Positions 1 through 8,020 of a stretch of 64,000 bases of DNA are shown one piece after another. The DNA lies in assembly GCA_040756995.1 (NCBI GenBank), contig JBFLYK010000033.1:23209-87208 (forward strand), written 5' to 3'. Under the pieces are notes generated by a model. The model was given only the letters and a program-made list of their open reading frames with translations. It had not been told where the DNA came from and did not search any database. The stretch's first letter is position 1. Each line of letters opens with the position of its first letter. Both the position numbers and the translations under genes were made by a program. This DNA is from BP-133 sp040756995 (GTDB lineage: Bacteria > Actinomycetota > Acidimicrobiia > IMCC26256 > BP-133).

Positions 1-968
1 ATGCGGACCAGGTCATGGGTCCGGTACTTGATGATCGGTTGGGCCAGGTGCGAATAACTGGTGACGATGTTCTCGCCGACCTCGCCGTCAGGCACCGGAT
101 TCCCGTCGGAGTCGACGCTGTAAGCGTGGTACGAGTCCTCGATGATGTGCACGCCGGTAGGAGCAGCGGCGCAGGCGCTGAAGACCGTTCCGGCCTCGGA
201 GATGCCGTAGCCGTCCATCGCCGTCGCGCCCCAGGCGTCCTGTACCGCGCTTCTGGTGACCGGGATGCTCAAGCCCGGCTCGCCGCCACCAAGCACGAAC
301 CTGACCCCACTGACTCGGAGATCGACGCATTCCTTTCTGGCCACCTCGGCCAGGTGGAGGAGATAGGTCGGCGTGGCGGCCACCATCGTGGGCCGCCAGG
401 CGGCAAGGATGCCCACCCGCTCTTGGCTCGACATACCACTGGTGCTGTAGATCTTGATCCCCATGAGCCGGCAGGCCCAGTAAAAGCTCCAGAGGCCGGC
501 CCACGTTCCGAAGTTGAAGCACATCAGCACGCTGTCGTGAGCTCGGACACCGTAGTCCCACATCATGTAGCAGTAGTGCTGGGCCATCCTGACCATGTCC
601 CACTCGGAGAAGGTCTCCTTGAGAAACGTCCCCGTGGTGCCGGTCGTCTGGAAATAGATCGACTGGTATTCCTCGGGAACCGCCAAACCCGGGAAGTGGC
701 CGGCCTCCTGATCGCCGACGAGGTCGGGCTTGTCGGTGAACGGGACCTTGGTATAGAAGTCGTCCAGGGTCCGCACGTCCGACGGGTGAAGCCCGGCGGC
801 GTCGTACAGGCGGCGGTGCAGCGGGCTGTTCTCGTAAGCGAAGGCGATCAGGGACTGGATGCGCTTCAGGTGCAACTCGTCCAGCCGGTCTCTCGGCAAC
901 TGCTGGAGGACCGGGTTCCAGAGCCGTGATTCCTCGCTGGTGCGGTTCAGAAACGGGCGCAATGACAC
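1..968 (-). CDS. Phenylacetate-CoA ligase-like adenylate-forming enzyme, C-terminus cut by window edge
   Basis: Predicted to activate an aromatic or other carboxylic acid to its acyl-CoA using ATP, the entry step for the catabolic genes nearby. About 322 residues are visible; PaaK proteins are about 430, so the C-terminal part lies outside the window. The AMP-binding loop reads FQTTGTTG and a later motif reads GYGISEAG, both typical of this family. The start is GTG at 968 (VSLRPFLNRTSEES) with GGGAG/AGGAG upstream. It diverges from the SDR gene at 1095 across a 126-base gap that holds the 1080-1095 operator. Substrate is inferred only from family and context. Confidence 0.85.
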   Translation of the reverse strand, partial: MSLRPFLNRTSEESRLWNPVLQQLPRDRLDELHLKRIQSLIAFAYENSPLHRRLYDAAGLHPSDVRTLDDFYTKVPFTDKPDLVGDQEAGHFPGLAVPEEYQSIYFQTTGTTGTFLKETFSEWDMVRMAQHYCYMMWDYGVRAHDSVLMCFNFGTWAGLWSFYWACRLMGIKIYSTSGMSSQERVGILAAWRPTMVAATPTYLLHLAEVARKECVDLRVSGVRFVLGGGEPGLSIPVTRSAVQDAWGATAMDGYGISEAGTVFSACAAAPTGVHIIEDSYHAYSVDSDGNPVPDGEVGENIVTSYSHLAQPIIKYRTHDLVR

Positions 969-1057
969 GTTCCCAGCGCTCCTATCTCCCGTCAGGACGG
1001 CGGACCATACCGCGCCAATCGCCTTGAGAACCTGTCGACGGTTCCCCCCGTCCGGAG

Positions 1058-1095
1058 TTGATCCGCCGTCAGAATATCTTCTACCATACGGTCGA
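1058..1095 (+). promoter_or_regulatory. Leaderless-type promoter with 16-bp imperfect palindrome
   Basis: A -35 TTGATC (1058-1063), an 18-base spacer and a -10 TACCAT (1082-1087) end 7 bases before the ATG at 1095, the spacing of actinobacterial leaderless transcripts. The 16-mer at 1080-1095 fits TCnACCnTAnGGTnGA, which looks like a TetR operator covering the -10 box and start. The surrounding 30 bases (1072-1101) recur at 24007-24036 with one mismatch. Confidence 0.75.
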
Positions 1096-1928
1096 TGGAT
1101 TTAGCAACGGGAGCCCCGCCCTACCCGCCGATGCCCGCACTTGTCACCGGGGCGTCGAAAGGAATCGGGGCCCGGATCGCCGTTGCCTTGGCGAGGGAGG
1201 GCTACCGGCTCGCCGTGGGATACCGCTCGGACGCCGTCGGGGCCGGGCAGACGGCCGGCGACATCCTGGCGGCCGGCGGCGAGGCCATCCCGGTGCAGAT
1301 TGACGTCAGCCGCCACGATGCCGTGGAGCGCGCCTTCGGGGAGGTCGAGGACCGGTGGGGTCCGGTTGGCGTCCTCGTGAACAACGCCGGGCAGCACCGC
1401 GGAGCCCGCCTCCACAAACTCTCGCTCGACGATTGGGAAGCGGTGCTCGACACGAACCTCACCGGGGCGATGCACACCGCTCGGAGGGCCATCGGTGGGA
1501 TGCTGGCACGCCAGTTCGGCCGGATCGTCAACATCGGCAGTGTCGTGTCGCTGACGGGCTTCCCCGGTGACGCAGCCTACGGGGCCAGCAAGGCCGGACT
1601 CGTGGGGCTGACGACCAGCCTGGCCGTCGAGCTCGGGCCGGCGGGCATCACCGTCAACCTCGTCCTACCCGGGTATGTCGACACGGACATGACGCGACAG
1701 GTCGATTCCAAGGCGATCGCCGGCATCGTCGACCGTATCCCGCTGCGTCGGCCCGCCAGCAGCGACGAGATCGCGGCGGCCGTCAGCTTTCTCGTCACCG
1801 CCGGCACCTACGTGAACGGGGCGGTGCTCGCCGTTGACGGCGGGCTGCTGGCGTCGAGTGCGGCTGCCCCCGTGAGCGGGCCCCACCGCCCCGTCGACCC
1901 CTCGGCGTCGGCCCCCGGTCAGAGCTGA
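1095..1928 (+). CDS. Short-chain dehydrogenase/reductase (FabG-like)
   Basis: NAD(P)-dependent oxidoreductase of the classical SDR family, 277 aa. Visible motifs are TGASKGIG (cofactor glycine loop, near residue 18), NNAG, and catalytic Ser-Tyr-Lys in NIGSVV and YGASKAG. A likely role is 3-hydroxyacyl-CoA or alcohol oxidation in the nearby pathway. The ATG at 1095 is preferred because the -10 box ends 7 bases upstream, implying leaderless translation; an in-frame ATG at 1131 (MPALVTGAS) is the alternative. A proline- and serine-rich tail of about 25 residues follows the SDR core. Its last 10 bases overlap the convergent DUF35 gene. Confidence 0.88.
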   Translation: MDLATGAPPYPPMPALVTGASKGIGARIAVALAREGYRLAVGYRSDAVGAGQTAGDILAAGGEAIPVQIDVSRHDAVERAFGEVEDRWGPVGVLVNNAGQHRGARLHKLSLDDWEAVLDTNLTGAMHTARRAIGGMLARQFGRIVNIGSVVSLTGFPGDAAYGASKAGLVGLTTSLAVELGPAGITVNLVLPGYVDTDMTRQVDSKAIAGIVDRIPLRRPASSDEIAAAVSFLVTAGTYVNGAVLAVDGGLLASSAAAPVSGPHRPVDPSASAPGQS

Positions 1929-2377
1929 GGAGCGATTGGCCGGAAGCTGAAGTCCGTGATCCGTCCCTCCGGCCGATCGACGAACTCCACCCGGACACGC
2001 GTTCCCGGGGTCAGATGCCGCATTGCCTCGTCGAGGTCGGAGAGGTCGACCCCGTCGACATAGTTGGCGATCGCGGAGTCGACCCCGTCGAGCCGGACGA
2101 AGGCGATCGCCACCGGTGGGGGGCGCTTGCCCTCGAAGCCCCTCACGACAACCGTCGACGCCTCGATCACGCCCTCCGGGCCGGCCTCGACCCATCGGTC
2201 GCAGCGCTCGAAGCTGCGCTCGCAGTAGGCACGAGGCGGAAGATAAGAGAGCTGGGACGCCGAACAGTGGGAGGCGAGGATCTTCTTCTGACGCAAGCCG
2301 GCGAGAAACGTGCCGGCCACCTCCCCCACGGCATAGTCATAGTGGAGCGTGAGTTCCTGACGTATGACGTCGGACAT
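1919..2377 (-). CDS. DUF35 OB-fold/zinc-ribbon protein, partner of thiolase-like enzyme
   Basis: 152 aa. N-terminal rubredoxin-like zinc ribbon followed by an OB-fold. The ribbon is degenerate: one CxxC knuckle reads CSAS, with later cysteines in CERSFERC, so metal binding may be weak or lost. DUF35 proteins usually form obligate complexes with thiolase-fold enzymes; in steroid side-chain degradation a DUF35 domain partners the Ltp2 aldolase. The start ATG (2377) lies two bases after the TGA of the thiolase-like gene (2380-2382), implying coupled translation. The partner role is inferred from adjacency and family. Confidence 0.82.
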   Translation of the reverse strand: MSDVIRQELTLHYDYAVGEVAGTFLAGLRQKKILASHCSASQLSYLPPRAYCERSFERCDRWVEAGPEGVIEASTVVVRGFEGKRPPPVAIAFVRLDGVDSAIANYVDGVDLSDLDEAMRHLTPGTRVRVEFVDRPEGRITDFSFRPIAPQL

Positions 2378-2379
2378 GA

Positions 2380-3582
2380 TCAGTCGTCCCCCACCTCGAC
2401 GTGGTCGTCACCGAACAGGGTGACGTTGTGGAACTGCCCGATGCCGCCCACGGCGGTGGCCACGGCGTTTCGCACGTCCGCCACTTGCATCGGCCCGGCG
2501 GCCGCCATGACCTGATTGGCGGCGTCGATGCAACGGGCGAGGCCCGAGACGGCGATGGCGTTCGAGCACAGCGTGCCACCCGAAGGGTTCACCGCCACCG
2601 CGCCCCCGCCGACATCCCAGGCACCGTCGTCCTCGAACCTGGCCGCCTTCCCAACCGGGCAGAATCCCAGCTGCTCTAGCTGCAGGTACCCGACCAGGCT
2701 GTAGGGATCGTAGAGCTCGGCGACCTGAATGTCGGCGAACGGGTCATTGAGCCCTGCCCGCCGGAAGCACTCTGCCCCCGAGACCGCGGCCAGCCGAAGC
2801 TCGCTGAGTTCGGCGTCGGCACTGGGCACCAATCGGTCGCCGATCCAGTACGTGTCCGTTGCGCTGCCGATCCCGTTGATGAACGCCGGCCGGCTCTGGA
2901 AGCTGTCCATCACCTCGGCGTTCCCGAGAATCAGCGCCGCGCTGCCCGACGATCGGGGGCAGATGTCGTAGAGCTTCATCGGGTAGGCGATCATCGGTGA
3001 GGCCATGACGTCGGCCACCGTGATCTCGCCTTTCAGATGGGCGTGCGGGTTCTTCAGGGCGTTGCTCCGTTGCCGGACCACCACGCGAGCGAGGTCCTCC
3101 TGGGTCACGCCGTGGCGCCGCATGTAGCGGCTGGCCATCAGCGCCACCGAAGTGTTGGTGGACAGGGGCATGTCTCGTTCGTAGAAGGGGTCGAAGATCA
3201 GGTTCAGCACCTCCTGGGCGTCCGGCGTCTCTCCGATACGCTCAGCTCCGACGACCAGCACCGAGCGGTACAGGCCCGAACGAACGAGGGCGTATCCGGC
3301 GTGCACGGCGGAGCCGCCCGTGGCACCGCCGGTGTGAATGCGGAAGAAGGGCTTCCCGGCGGCGAAGATATAGTCGATGGCCCAGCGATCGGCGTCGGCC
3401 ACACCCATGAAGAATGTGGGTGCCAGCGAGAACACCACGGCCTCCACGTCGTCCGAGCGCATTCCTGCGGCGGTCAGCACGCCGACGGCAGCCTGTTGTG
3501 CCTGCTCCACGAAGGTCACTTCGGGATGGTGTGACCGGTAATCGGTCTGGTAGGTGGCGATCACGCCGACCGTTTCACGCAC
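2380..3582 (-). CDS. Thiolase-fold lipid-transfer protein (Ltp/SCP-x type) without the nucleophilic Cys
   Basis: 400 aa thiolase-superfamily protein. Where active thiolases have a catalytic cysteine the sequence reads HTGGATGGSAV, and the C-terminal GHPxGxTG motif is replaced by PSGGTLCSNAIAVSG, so claisen-type thiolysis is unlikely. It keeps the ELYDPYSLVGY segment, resembling the ELYD-tyrosine region of Ltp2-like retro-aldolases. With the adjacent DUF35 protein it may cleave a beta-hydroxyacyl-CoA. The start is GTG 3582, inside GTGCGTGA, overlapping the upstream gene's stop by 8 bases with GGGAG just before; longer in-frame extensions run into that gene. Confidence 0.83.
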   Translation of the reverse strand: MRETVGVIATYQTDYRSHHPEVTFVEQAQQAAVGVLTAAGMRSDDVEAVVFSLAPTFFMGVADADRWAIDYIFAAGKPFFRIHTGGATGGSAVHAGYALVRSGLYRSVLVVGAERIGETPDAQEVLNLIFDPFYERDMPLSTNTSVALMASRYMRRHGVTQEDLARVVVRQRSNALKNPHAHLKGEITVADVMASPMIAYPMKLYDICPRSSGSAALILGNAEVMDSFQSRPAFINGIGSATDTYWIGDRLVPSADAELSELRLAAVSGAECFRRAGLNDPFADIQVAELYDPYSLVGYLQLEQLGFCPVGKAARFEDDGAWDVGGGAVAVNPSGGTLCSNAIAVSGLARCIDAANQVMAAAGPMQVADVRNAVATAVGGIGQFHNVTLFGDDHVEVGDD

Positions 3583-4675
3583 GCCCGTCTCCCTCGAAGA
3601 CCATGACAACGTTGCCCTGCTGGGCGAAACCGTGACAGCTGTGGGCTGCCGCCCGATGGACAGCCGGGCGTTGGACGGCCCCGGCCCGGCCGGCGACCTG
3701 GAGGACGGCTTCCACGGCGTTGACCAAACCGGTGCACACCAGCGGGTGCTGCGCGAAGGTTCCACCGGAGGGAGACAGCCGGTCGCCGTCGGCTTGGAAC
3801 ACTCGTGCGTAGGCCGCTTCGTGGTAGGAGGTCGGCGATTCCACTTCGACCACGTCGAGGCTCCCGGCCGGTATTCCCGCCCGTGCGAGGGCGCGAGACC
3901 AGGCGACCCGGGCCGAAGTCATCGACCGGAGCCGTTCGGCGCCGAGCCGGTAGGAGTCCGTGGCCCACCCGACGCCGGCCACCCGGGCCAGCGGACGGTG
4001 TCGCGGGTGCCGCCGCGTCCAGCGCTCCGACGCCAGGACGAGGCAGGCAGCCCCGTCGGTCAAGGGCGCTCGGTGACCGGCCCGCAGCGGGGTGGCCTCG
4101 AACGGGGAGCACGCCACCTCATGCTGCGACGGAACGCCGTGGCCTGCTCCCCGGCTGTTGAGGGCGGCCCGCTCGTATGCCCCCGCCGCCCGTGCGGCCG
4201 CCTCTTCCTCGGACACGCCGTGCGCCTGCGCCACTGCCTGAGCGAAGAGTCCGTCCGCAACCCGCCCGTTCATTCCCAACGGCCGGGTGAAGAACGGTTC
4301 GGCCTGCACGTTGGTGACGAACTCCGGATCTGTCTTGGACGGCTTGCACCAGCTGGCCACAAGACCCAGGTGAAAGTCTCCCGAGGCCATGCGCGCCACC
4401 GCCAGACAGAAGGCGGTCGCGCCGCTGTCAGCGACCTTCATCTCGTCCACCCGGTAGGCGCCGGCCGGAGTGGCCAGCAGCATGCTGGATATCGGCCGGC
4501 CGTCAAGCTCGTCGGACCCGCCGAGCGTCACGTTGTCGAGTTGGCGCCTGGTGACCCGGGCGTCGTCCAGCGCGGCGCGGGTCGTGCGATACACCAGTTC
4601 TTCGAGGCGGTACTCGCGGATCTGCGCTCTCGCCGGGTGGACAGCCGCGCCGAGGACGTACACGTCAGAGAACAA
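3575..4675 (-). CDS. Second thiolase-fold protein, nucleophilic Cys also absent
   Basis: 366 aa thiolase-like protein. The nucleophile region reads VADSGATAFCLAVAR, putting Ser/Gly where SCP-x thiolases have Cys; an HPLVCTG motif near the C-terminus keeps the histidine. It probably forms a heteromer with the downstream thiolase-like protein and DUF35 protein, a known arrangement for actinobacterial lipid-transfer proteins. The start is TTG 4675 (LFSDVYVLG) with GAGGGG 7-9 bases upstream, 19 bases after the TetR stop; the first 27 residues of the longest frame overlap TetR and are rejected. Confidence 0.8.
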   Translation of the reverse strand: MFSDVYVLGAAVHPARAQIREYRLEELVYRTTRAALDDARVTRRQLDNVTLGGSDELDGRPISSMLLATPAGAYRVDEMKVADSGATAFCLAVARMASGDFHLGLVASWCKPSKTDPEFVTNVQAEPFFTRPLGMNGRVADGLFAQAVAQAHGVSEEEAAARAAGAYERAALNSRGAGHGVPSQHEVACSPFEATPLRAGHRAPLTDGAACLVLASERWTRRHPRHRPLARVAGVGWATDSYRLGAERLRSMTSARVAWSRALARAGIPAGSLDVVEVESPTSYHEAAYARVFQADGDRLSPSGGTFAQHPLVCTGLVNAVEAVLQVAGRAGAVQRPAVHRAAAHSCHGFAQQGNVVMVFEGDGRA

Positions 4676-4694
4676 GGCGCAGCCCCCTCGCTGG

Positions 4695-5378
4695 TCAGCG
4701 GGCGATCTGCGACCCGGACGTCCCTGCCAAGCAGTGGGCGAGCACGAGCTGCACACAGGTCTCGGCGTACTCGTAAGGGTCGTCCTTGCGCGGATTGAAC
4801 CACTTGTAGATCCAGCTCGTCATGCCCACGATCGCCTGAGTGGCATAGCGCGGATCCAGTGCGGGAAGGGCTCCGGCGTCGATCGCGGCCTTGACCGACG
4901 AGGAGAAGAAGCTGAAGTAGAGCTTCTCTCGGGCCCGAATGGCCTTCTCGTAAACCGGGGCCAGGCGGGGGCGGTCGTCGACGAACACACGGAAGATCAT
5001 CGTCTCCGGAAGGACCACTTCGAGCACCTGGAACCGGATGAGTCCGGCGAGCCGCTCCTTCGGGTCATCGATCTGAGCCATCTCGTCGACGCGGGCCAAG
5101 CCCCGGTCGAGGGCTCCCTGGAAGATCAGGTACAGCAGCTCGGCCTTCGAGCGGACATAGTGATAGAGGCTGGTCTTGTGCAACCCGAGCTCGGCGGCGA
5201 TATCGTTGAGCGTGGCGACGTCGTATCCCTTCGCGGCGAAGACCTTGGCGGCCGCCTCGACGATCTCGGCCTGCTTCTCCAGGTACTCCGCGCTGGGCTC
5301 TACCAGCCGAGGGCGACCGCGCCGAGGGGCAACCGGTTCCGCGACGATGGCGCGCCTGTGGGTCTCTTTTGCACTCAC
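4695..5378 (-). CDS. TetR/AcrR-family transcriptional regulator
   Basis: 227 aa repressor-type regulator. Residues about 37-84 form the TetR helix-turn-helix (IVEAAAKVFAAKGYD, then TSLYHYVRSKAELL); the rest is the helical ligand-binding domain. An arginine-rich tail precedes the HTH. GTG 5378 follows GGGAG at good spacing; an upstream extension to 5450 is open but lacks that support. As the only TetR gene in the catabolic cluster it is the natural candidate to bind the palindromes at 1080-1095, 24015-24030 and perhaps 16883-16898, with a CoA-ester ligand. This assignment is inference. Confidence 0.88.
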   Translation of the reverse strand: MSAKETHRRAIVAEPVAPRRGRPRLVEPSAEYLEKQAEIVEAAAKVFAAKGYDVATLNDIAAELGLHKTSLYHYVRSKAELLYLIFQGALDRGLARVDEMAQIDDPKERLAGLIRFQVLEVVLPETMIFRVFVDDRPRLAPVYEKAIRAREKLYFSFFSSSVKAAIDAGALPALDPRYATQAIVGMTSWIYKWFNPRKDDPYEYAETCVQLVLAHCLAGTSGSQIAR

Positions 5379-5489
5379 GGCATGCTCCCGAGGCTGGCGT
5401 CCGGACGCCCAGACGGCGGCATGGGCGCGAGCTTCCGCTCGTAGTGCCACGATAGGCGATGGGCCACCCGACCGTGCGTCCTTCCCGCT

Positions 5490-5942
5490 TCAGCGCCGGC
5501 GAGACGCATAGAGCTCCGCCACCGGTCGCCGCAAGGGCTTCTGGTCAGTCTTGCCTTTTCCGAGAGACAGCGTCTTCGGGCATCCCACCTTGCTCTGGAG
5601 ACCGCATTTGGGACACGCCCATTCCTCCTCCCCGGACGGCCGCCACAAGACGCTCCCACACGAGCAGAACCGGACCAGCTCGCTACAGTCCCACCCGGCG
5701 AAGGGCCCTGCACCGGCGCTGGCCACCGGACAGCCCCGTCCGTGGCAGACGATGCTGTCCGGGTCGACGAGAATGCAGTCAACGGGGCAGACGGTCGGGC
5801 ACCAGCCGCAGTCGTTGCACAGAAAGGTCGAGATCCAGAACCTGGAGTGAGCGTCGTCGGACGGGTGGATCGCGTCGGTCGGGCATCCGTACTCACAGGC
5901 TCCGCAGTCAATGCAGACGACAGGATCGATGAAGAGGCTCAT
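5490..5942 (-). CDS. Two-cluster ferredoxin with C-terminal zinc-ribbon-like domain
   Basis: 150 aa. Cysteines 10, 13, 16, 20 (CIDCGACEYGC) and 42, 45, 48, 52 (CNDCGWCPTVC) predict two iron-sulfur clusters of the bacterial 7Fe/8Fe type. The C-terminal 80 residues add CHGRGC, CSCG and CPKCG, resembling a zinc ribbon, which is not usual for simple ferredoxins. It probably passes electrons to one of the diiron proteins. The start ATG 5942 is fixed by a 4-base ATGA overlap with the cysteine-rich gene upstream; a longer frame to 5993 is antisense to nothing known and is rejected. Confidence 0.85.
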   Translation of the reverse strand: MSLFIDPVVCIDCGACEYGCPTDAIHPSDDAHSRFWISTFLCNDCGWCPTVCPVDCILVDPDSIVCHGRGCPVASAGAGPFAGWDCSELVRFCSCGSVLWRPSGEEEWACPKCGLQSKVGCPKTLSLGKGKTDQKPLRRPVAELYASRRR

Positions 5943-6061
5943 TCCTCGGGTTCGCACTCGCACTCGAATGAGGATGACTGGCATCCCCGGCACTCACCGG
6001 TGTCGCCGTCAATCGGGCGCCCACAGATTTCGCATGGCTCGCAGCCGCAGACCTGGCACAT
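5939..6061 (-). CDS. 40-aa cysteine-rich small protein
   Basis: Not recognised. Nine of 40 residues are Cys (positions 2, 5, 7, 10, 13, 24, 27, 34, 36), in CxxCxCxxCxxC, CxxC and CxC groups, with an acidic tail ending EPEE. It could be a small zinc or iron-sulfur protein, or metallothionein-like. Its ATG (6061) begins one base after the TGA of the membrane gene upstream, and its TGA overlaps the ferredoxin ATG (ATGA). This double coupling argues that it is translated. A role as metal donor or chaperone for the ferredoxin is speculation. Confidence 0.72.
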   Translation of the reverse strand: MCQVCGCEPCEICGRPIDGDTGECRGCQSSSFECECEPEE

Positions 6062-6062
6062 G

Positions 6063-6509
6063 TCATTGGGAGCGTGGGAGCGGCGCCGGTCGTTCCGTCC
6101 TGGCCTGTTCAATGGTGGAGAGCACTTCGTCTGTGGCCTCGACGAGCGCCTGTTCCAGCCGCTCCAGCCGCTGGACCGTGTCGCGGCCGAGATTGAGCAG
6201 CTTCAACAGCGGCGTGAGCACCACCAGGAATGAGCCGAAGCCGACGAGCACCGCCCCTCCGACACCCGCACTCATGAGATACGGGATTTGGCGGAAGACC
6301 TGGCCCTCGTCACGGAGCTTGACGGCTCCGATGATCAGGACGACCGCACCGATGAGGGCCACGATCCATCCAAGTCCGGCGAGCCCCATCGAGCGCATGA
6401 CCTCAGCGAAGCTCGGCATGCCCACCGTGGAGGTCGGAGCCCCGTCGGCGGGCGAACCGTTGTCGTCGTAGACCACTGGGTCGAGTGCAGTCGGGCGTTG
6501 GTTGGTCAT
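6063..6509 (-). CDS. Small two-helix membrane protein
   Basis: 148 aa, function unknown. Two hydrophobic helices (LGWIVALIGAVVLIIG near residue 50 and LMSAGVGGAVLVGFGSF near 85) are followed by a charged helix resembling a coiled coil (NLGRDTVQRLERLEQALVEA). Orientation is not clear. Start options are ATG 6509 or the two preceding GTG codons (6512, 6515); GAGGGGG lies upstream. It is in the operon between the exported 479-aa protein and the cysteine-rich/ferredoxin pair, so a membrane-associated accessory role in the same pathway is possible. Confidence 0.72.
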   Translation of the reverse strand: MTNQRPTALDPVVYDDNGSPADGAPTSTVGMPSFAEVMRSMGLAGLGWIVALIGAVVLIIGAVKLRDEGQVFRQIPYLMSAGVGGAVLVGFGSFLVVLTPLLKLLNLGRDTVQRLERLEQALVEATDEVLSTIEQARTERPAPLPRSQ

Positions 6510-6580
6510 CACCACGGTATCCCCCTCTGGAGCCGGATCGTCGAGCGATCGGAACGGAATTGTCGGATGTTCGTCATCCG

Positions 6581-8020
6581 TCAACGCAGCAGGCCGGCGA
6601 ACCGCACGAGCCGGACCGTCACGAATCCCATGCAGCCGACGCCGGCGAGCAGGATGGCGTAGAGCCCGCCGTAGGGCCACCGCCACGTCGTGGGCGCTTC
6701 GAGGGCACCGCGAAGCGCCGCCGCCGAGAGCTGCCCGCCCCGCGCGGTCCTGGTGACGATGCCAGAACCCTGGAGGGGAACCGGCGTGCCGTTGGTGCTG
6801 GGGAGCACGCCGCCATCGGCGCCGCCCCCAACCGCTTGGAAGGCATCGGCGGCGACGCCGCTCTGGCCGGCTGACCCCAAGACCCCGCTTTCGGACGCTG
6901 TGAGGCCGGGAGCCGGGATGGGCGGGGCGGTGGAAGGTGTGCCTCCGGCGCCCACACCGCCGGTCCCGACGGCCGGCGGGTCCGTCACTTCAGGACTCTG
7001 GCCACCCACGTCGATCGAGACGTCAGCTGGTAGCACCACCGCCACCGCCTCGGCCATCACACTCCCGAACGAGAGCCGCATTGCCTTCGAGCCGATCGGG
7101 TCGGGTTGGGCTGGCGGGGTTAGGTCGATCCCGAGCCCGGTCACGACCACGCCGGCTGAGCTTCCGTCCTCGGCGACCGAAACCGTCATCAGGGGCGGCA
7201 TCACCGCACCATTCCTCCCGAGGACCTGCCGGACCGTCGGCAGCAAGGCCTTGGCGTCGGCCGGCACGGCCTGCTCTTGCACCTGGAGGCCGTTTTCGTC
7301 CAACACGACTGGAACGCCCATGACGCTCGCCCCGGTCAGGTTGAAGCTCGCCGTGGCGGTGGCGCCACCAGGCTTGCCATTGGCGGACAGCGTGACTCGG
7401 ACGTCCACCGAGCCGGCCTTGAACAGACCGTCGGCGACTACGACGTCACTCAGACGCTGTACATACTCTCCGCGCACTGCACCTGTGGCCGGGTCGCTGC
7501 CCGACAGGCTCCGTGACACCAGAGACCCGACCTGGAGGACGCCCTCGACGGCGACACCGGCGGCCGTCACGACGCCTTCGGCTTCGGGAACCTTCGACGT
7601 CCTGGCAGTGGCCTTGCCAGTGGACAACGGACCGCTGGCGGGAGCGGCGGAAGCGTCGATCGTCTTGTCCTCCTCGCCTGGGCCCTGAACCGCTTCGGCA
7701 TTCAGCGGGATACCCGGAAAGGGTGGTAGCGCTCCGCCGATCCCGGCGACGACGGTGTAGCCCAGACCCACCGTACGGCCGTCGGCCGCGAAGGCGTTCG
7801 ACTTTGCAAAGGGTCCGGGGGCGACGGACGCCTCCGTCCCGAACACCGGAGCCGGAATGGCGAAGGGGATCTCGAACGTGGCCCGTACGGCGTGGGAAAT
7901 GCCCGACACCCGGCCCTCGGCGCGTTCCTCGGCCCGCGCCGGCCCCGGGGCGGTCCACGGCAATACGGCCGCGACGAGCGCCACCGCGATGCCGGATCGA
8001 CTCACGAGAGATGTGCCCAT
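6581..8020 (-). CDS. Exported, membrane-anchored protein of unknown function
   Basis: 479 aa. An N-terminal signal peptide (GIAVALVAAVLPWTAP, cleavage likely after PARA) and a C-terminal helix (GGLYAILLAGVGCMGFVTV) with basic tail suggest a surface protein anchored at its C-terminus. The middle is beta-rich (ATASFNLTGASVMGVPVVL) with a Pro/Gly/Ala-rich linker before the anchor. ATG 8020 has AGGAG 5-10 bases upstream; a 745-aa open frame to 8818 is a shadow over livF. It follows the Liv importer genes and may help bind or pass substrate at the envelope. Similar proteins occur near actinobacterial lipid and steroid genes, but I cannot name a family. Confidence 0.72.
   Translation of the reverse strand: MGTSLVSRSGIAVALVAAVLPWTAPGPARAEERAEGRVSGISHAVRATFEIPFAIPAPVFGTEASVAPGPFAKSNAFAADGRTVGLGYTVVAGIGGALPPFPGIPLNAEAVQGPGEEDKTIDASAAPASGPLSTGKATARTSKVPEAEGVVTAAGVAVEGVLQVGSLVSRSLSGSDPATGAVRGEYVQRLSDVVVADGLFKAGSVDVRVTLSANGKPGGATATASFNLTGASVMGVPVVLDENGLQVQEQAVPADAKALLPTVRQVLGRNGAVMPPLMTVSVAEDGSSAGVVVTGLGIDLTPPAQPDPIGSKAMRLSFGSVMAEAVAVVLPADVSIDVGGQSPEVTDPPAVGTGGVGAGGTPSTAPPIPAPGLTASESGVLGSAGQSGVAADAFQAVGGGADGGVLPSTNGTPVPLQGSGIVTRTARGGQLSAAALRGALEAPTTWRWPYGGLYAILLAGVGCMGFVTVRLVRFAGLLR

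Noticed and set aside
15..929. 304-aa plus-strand frame opposite the CoA ligase
   Set aside because: Antisense shadow; lacks motifs, and the opposite strand gives clear adenylate-enzyme motifs.
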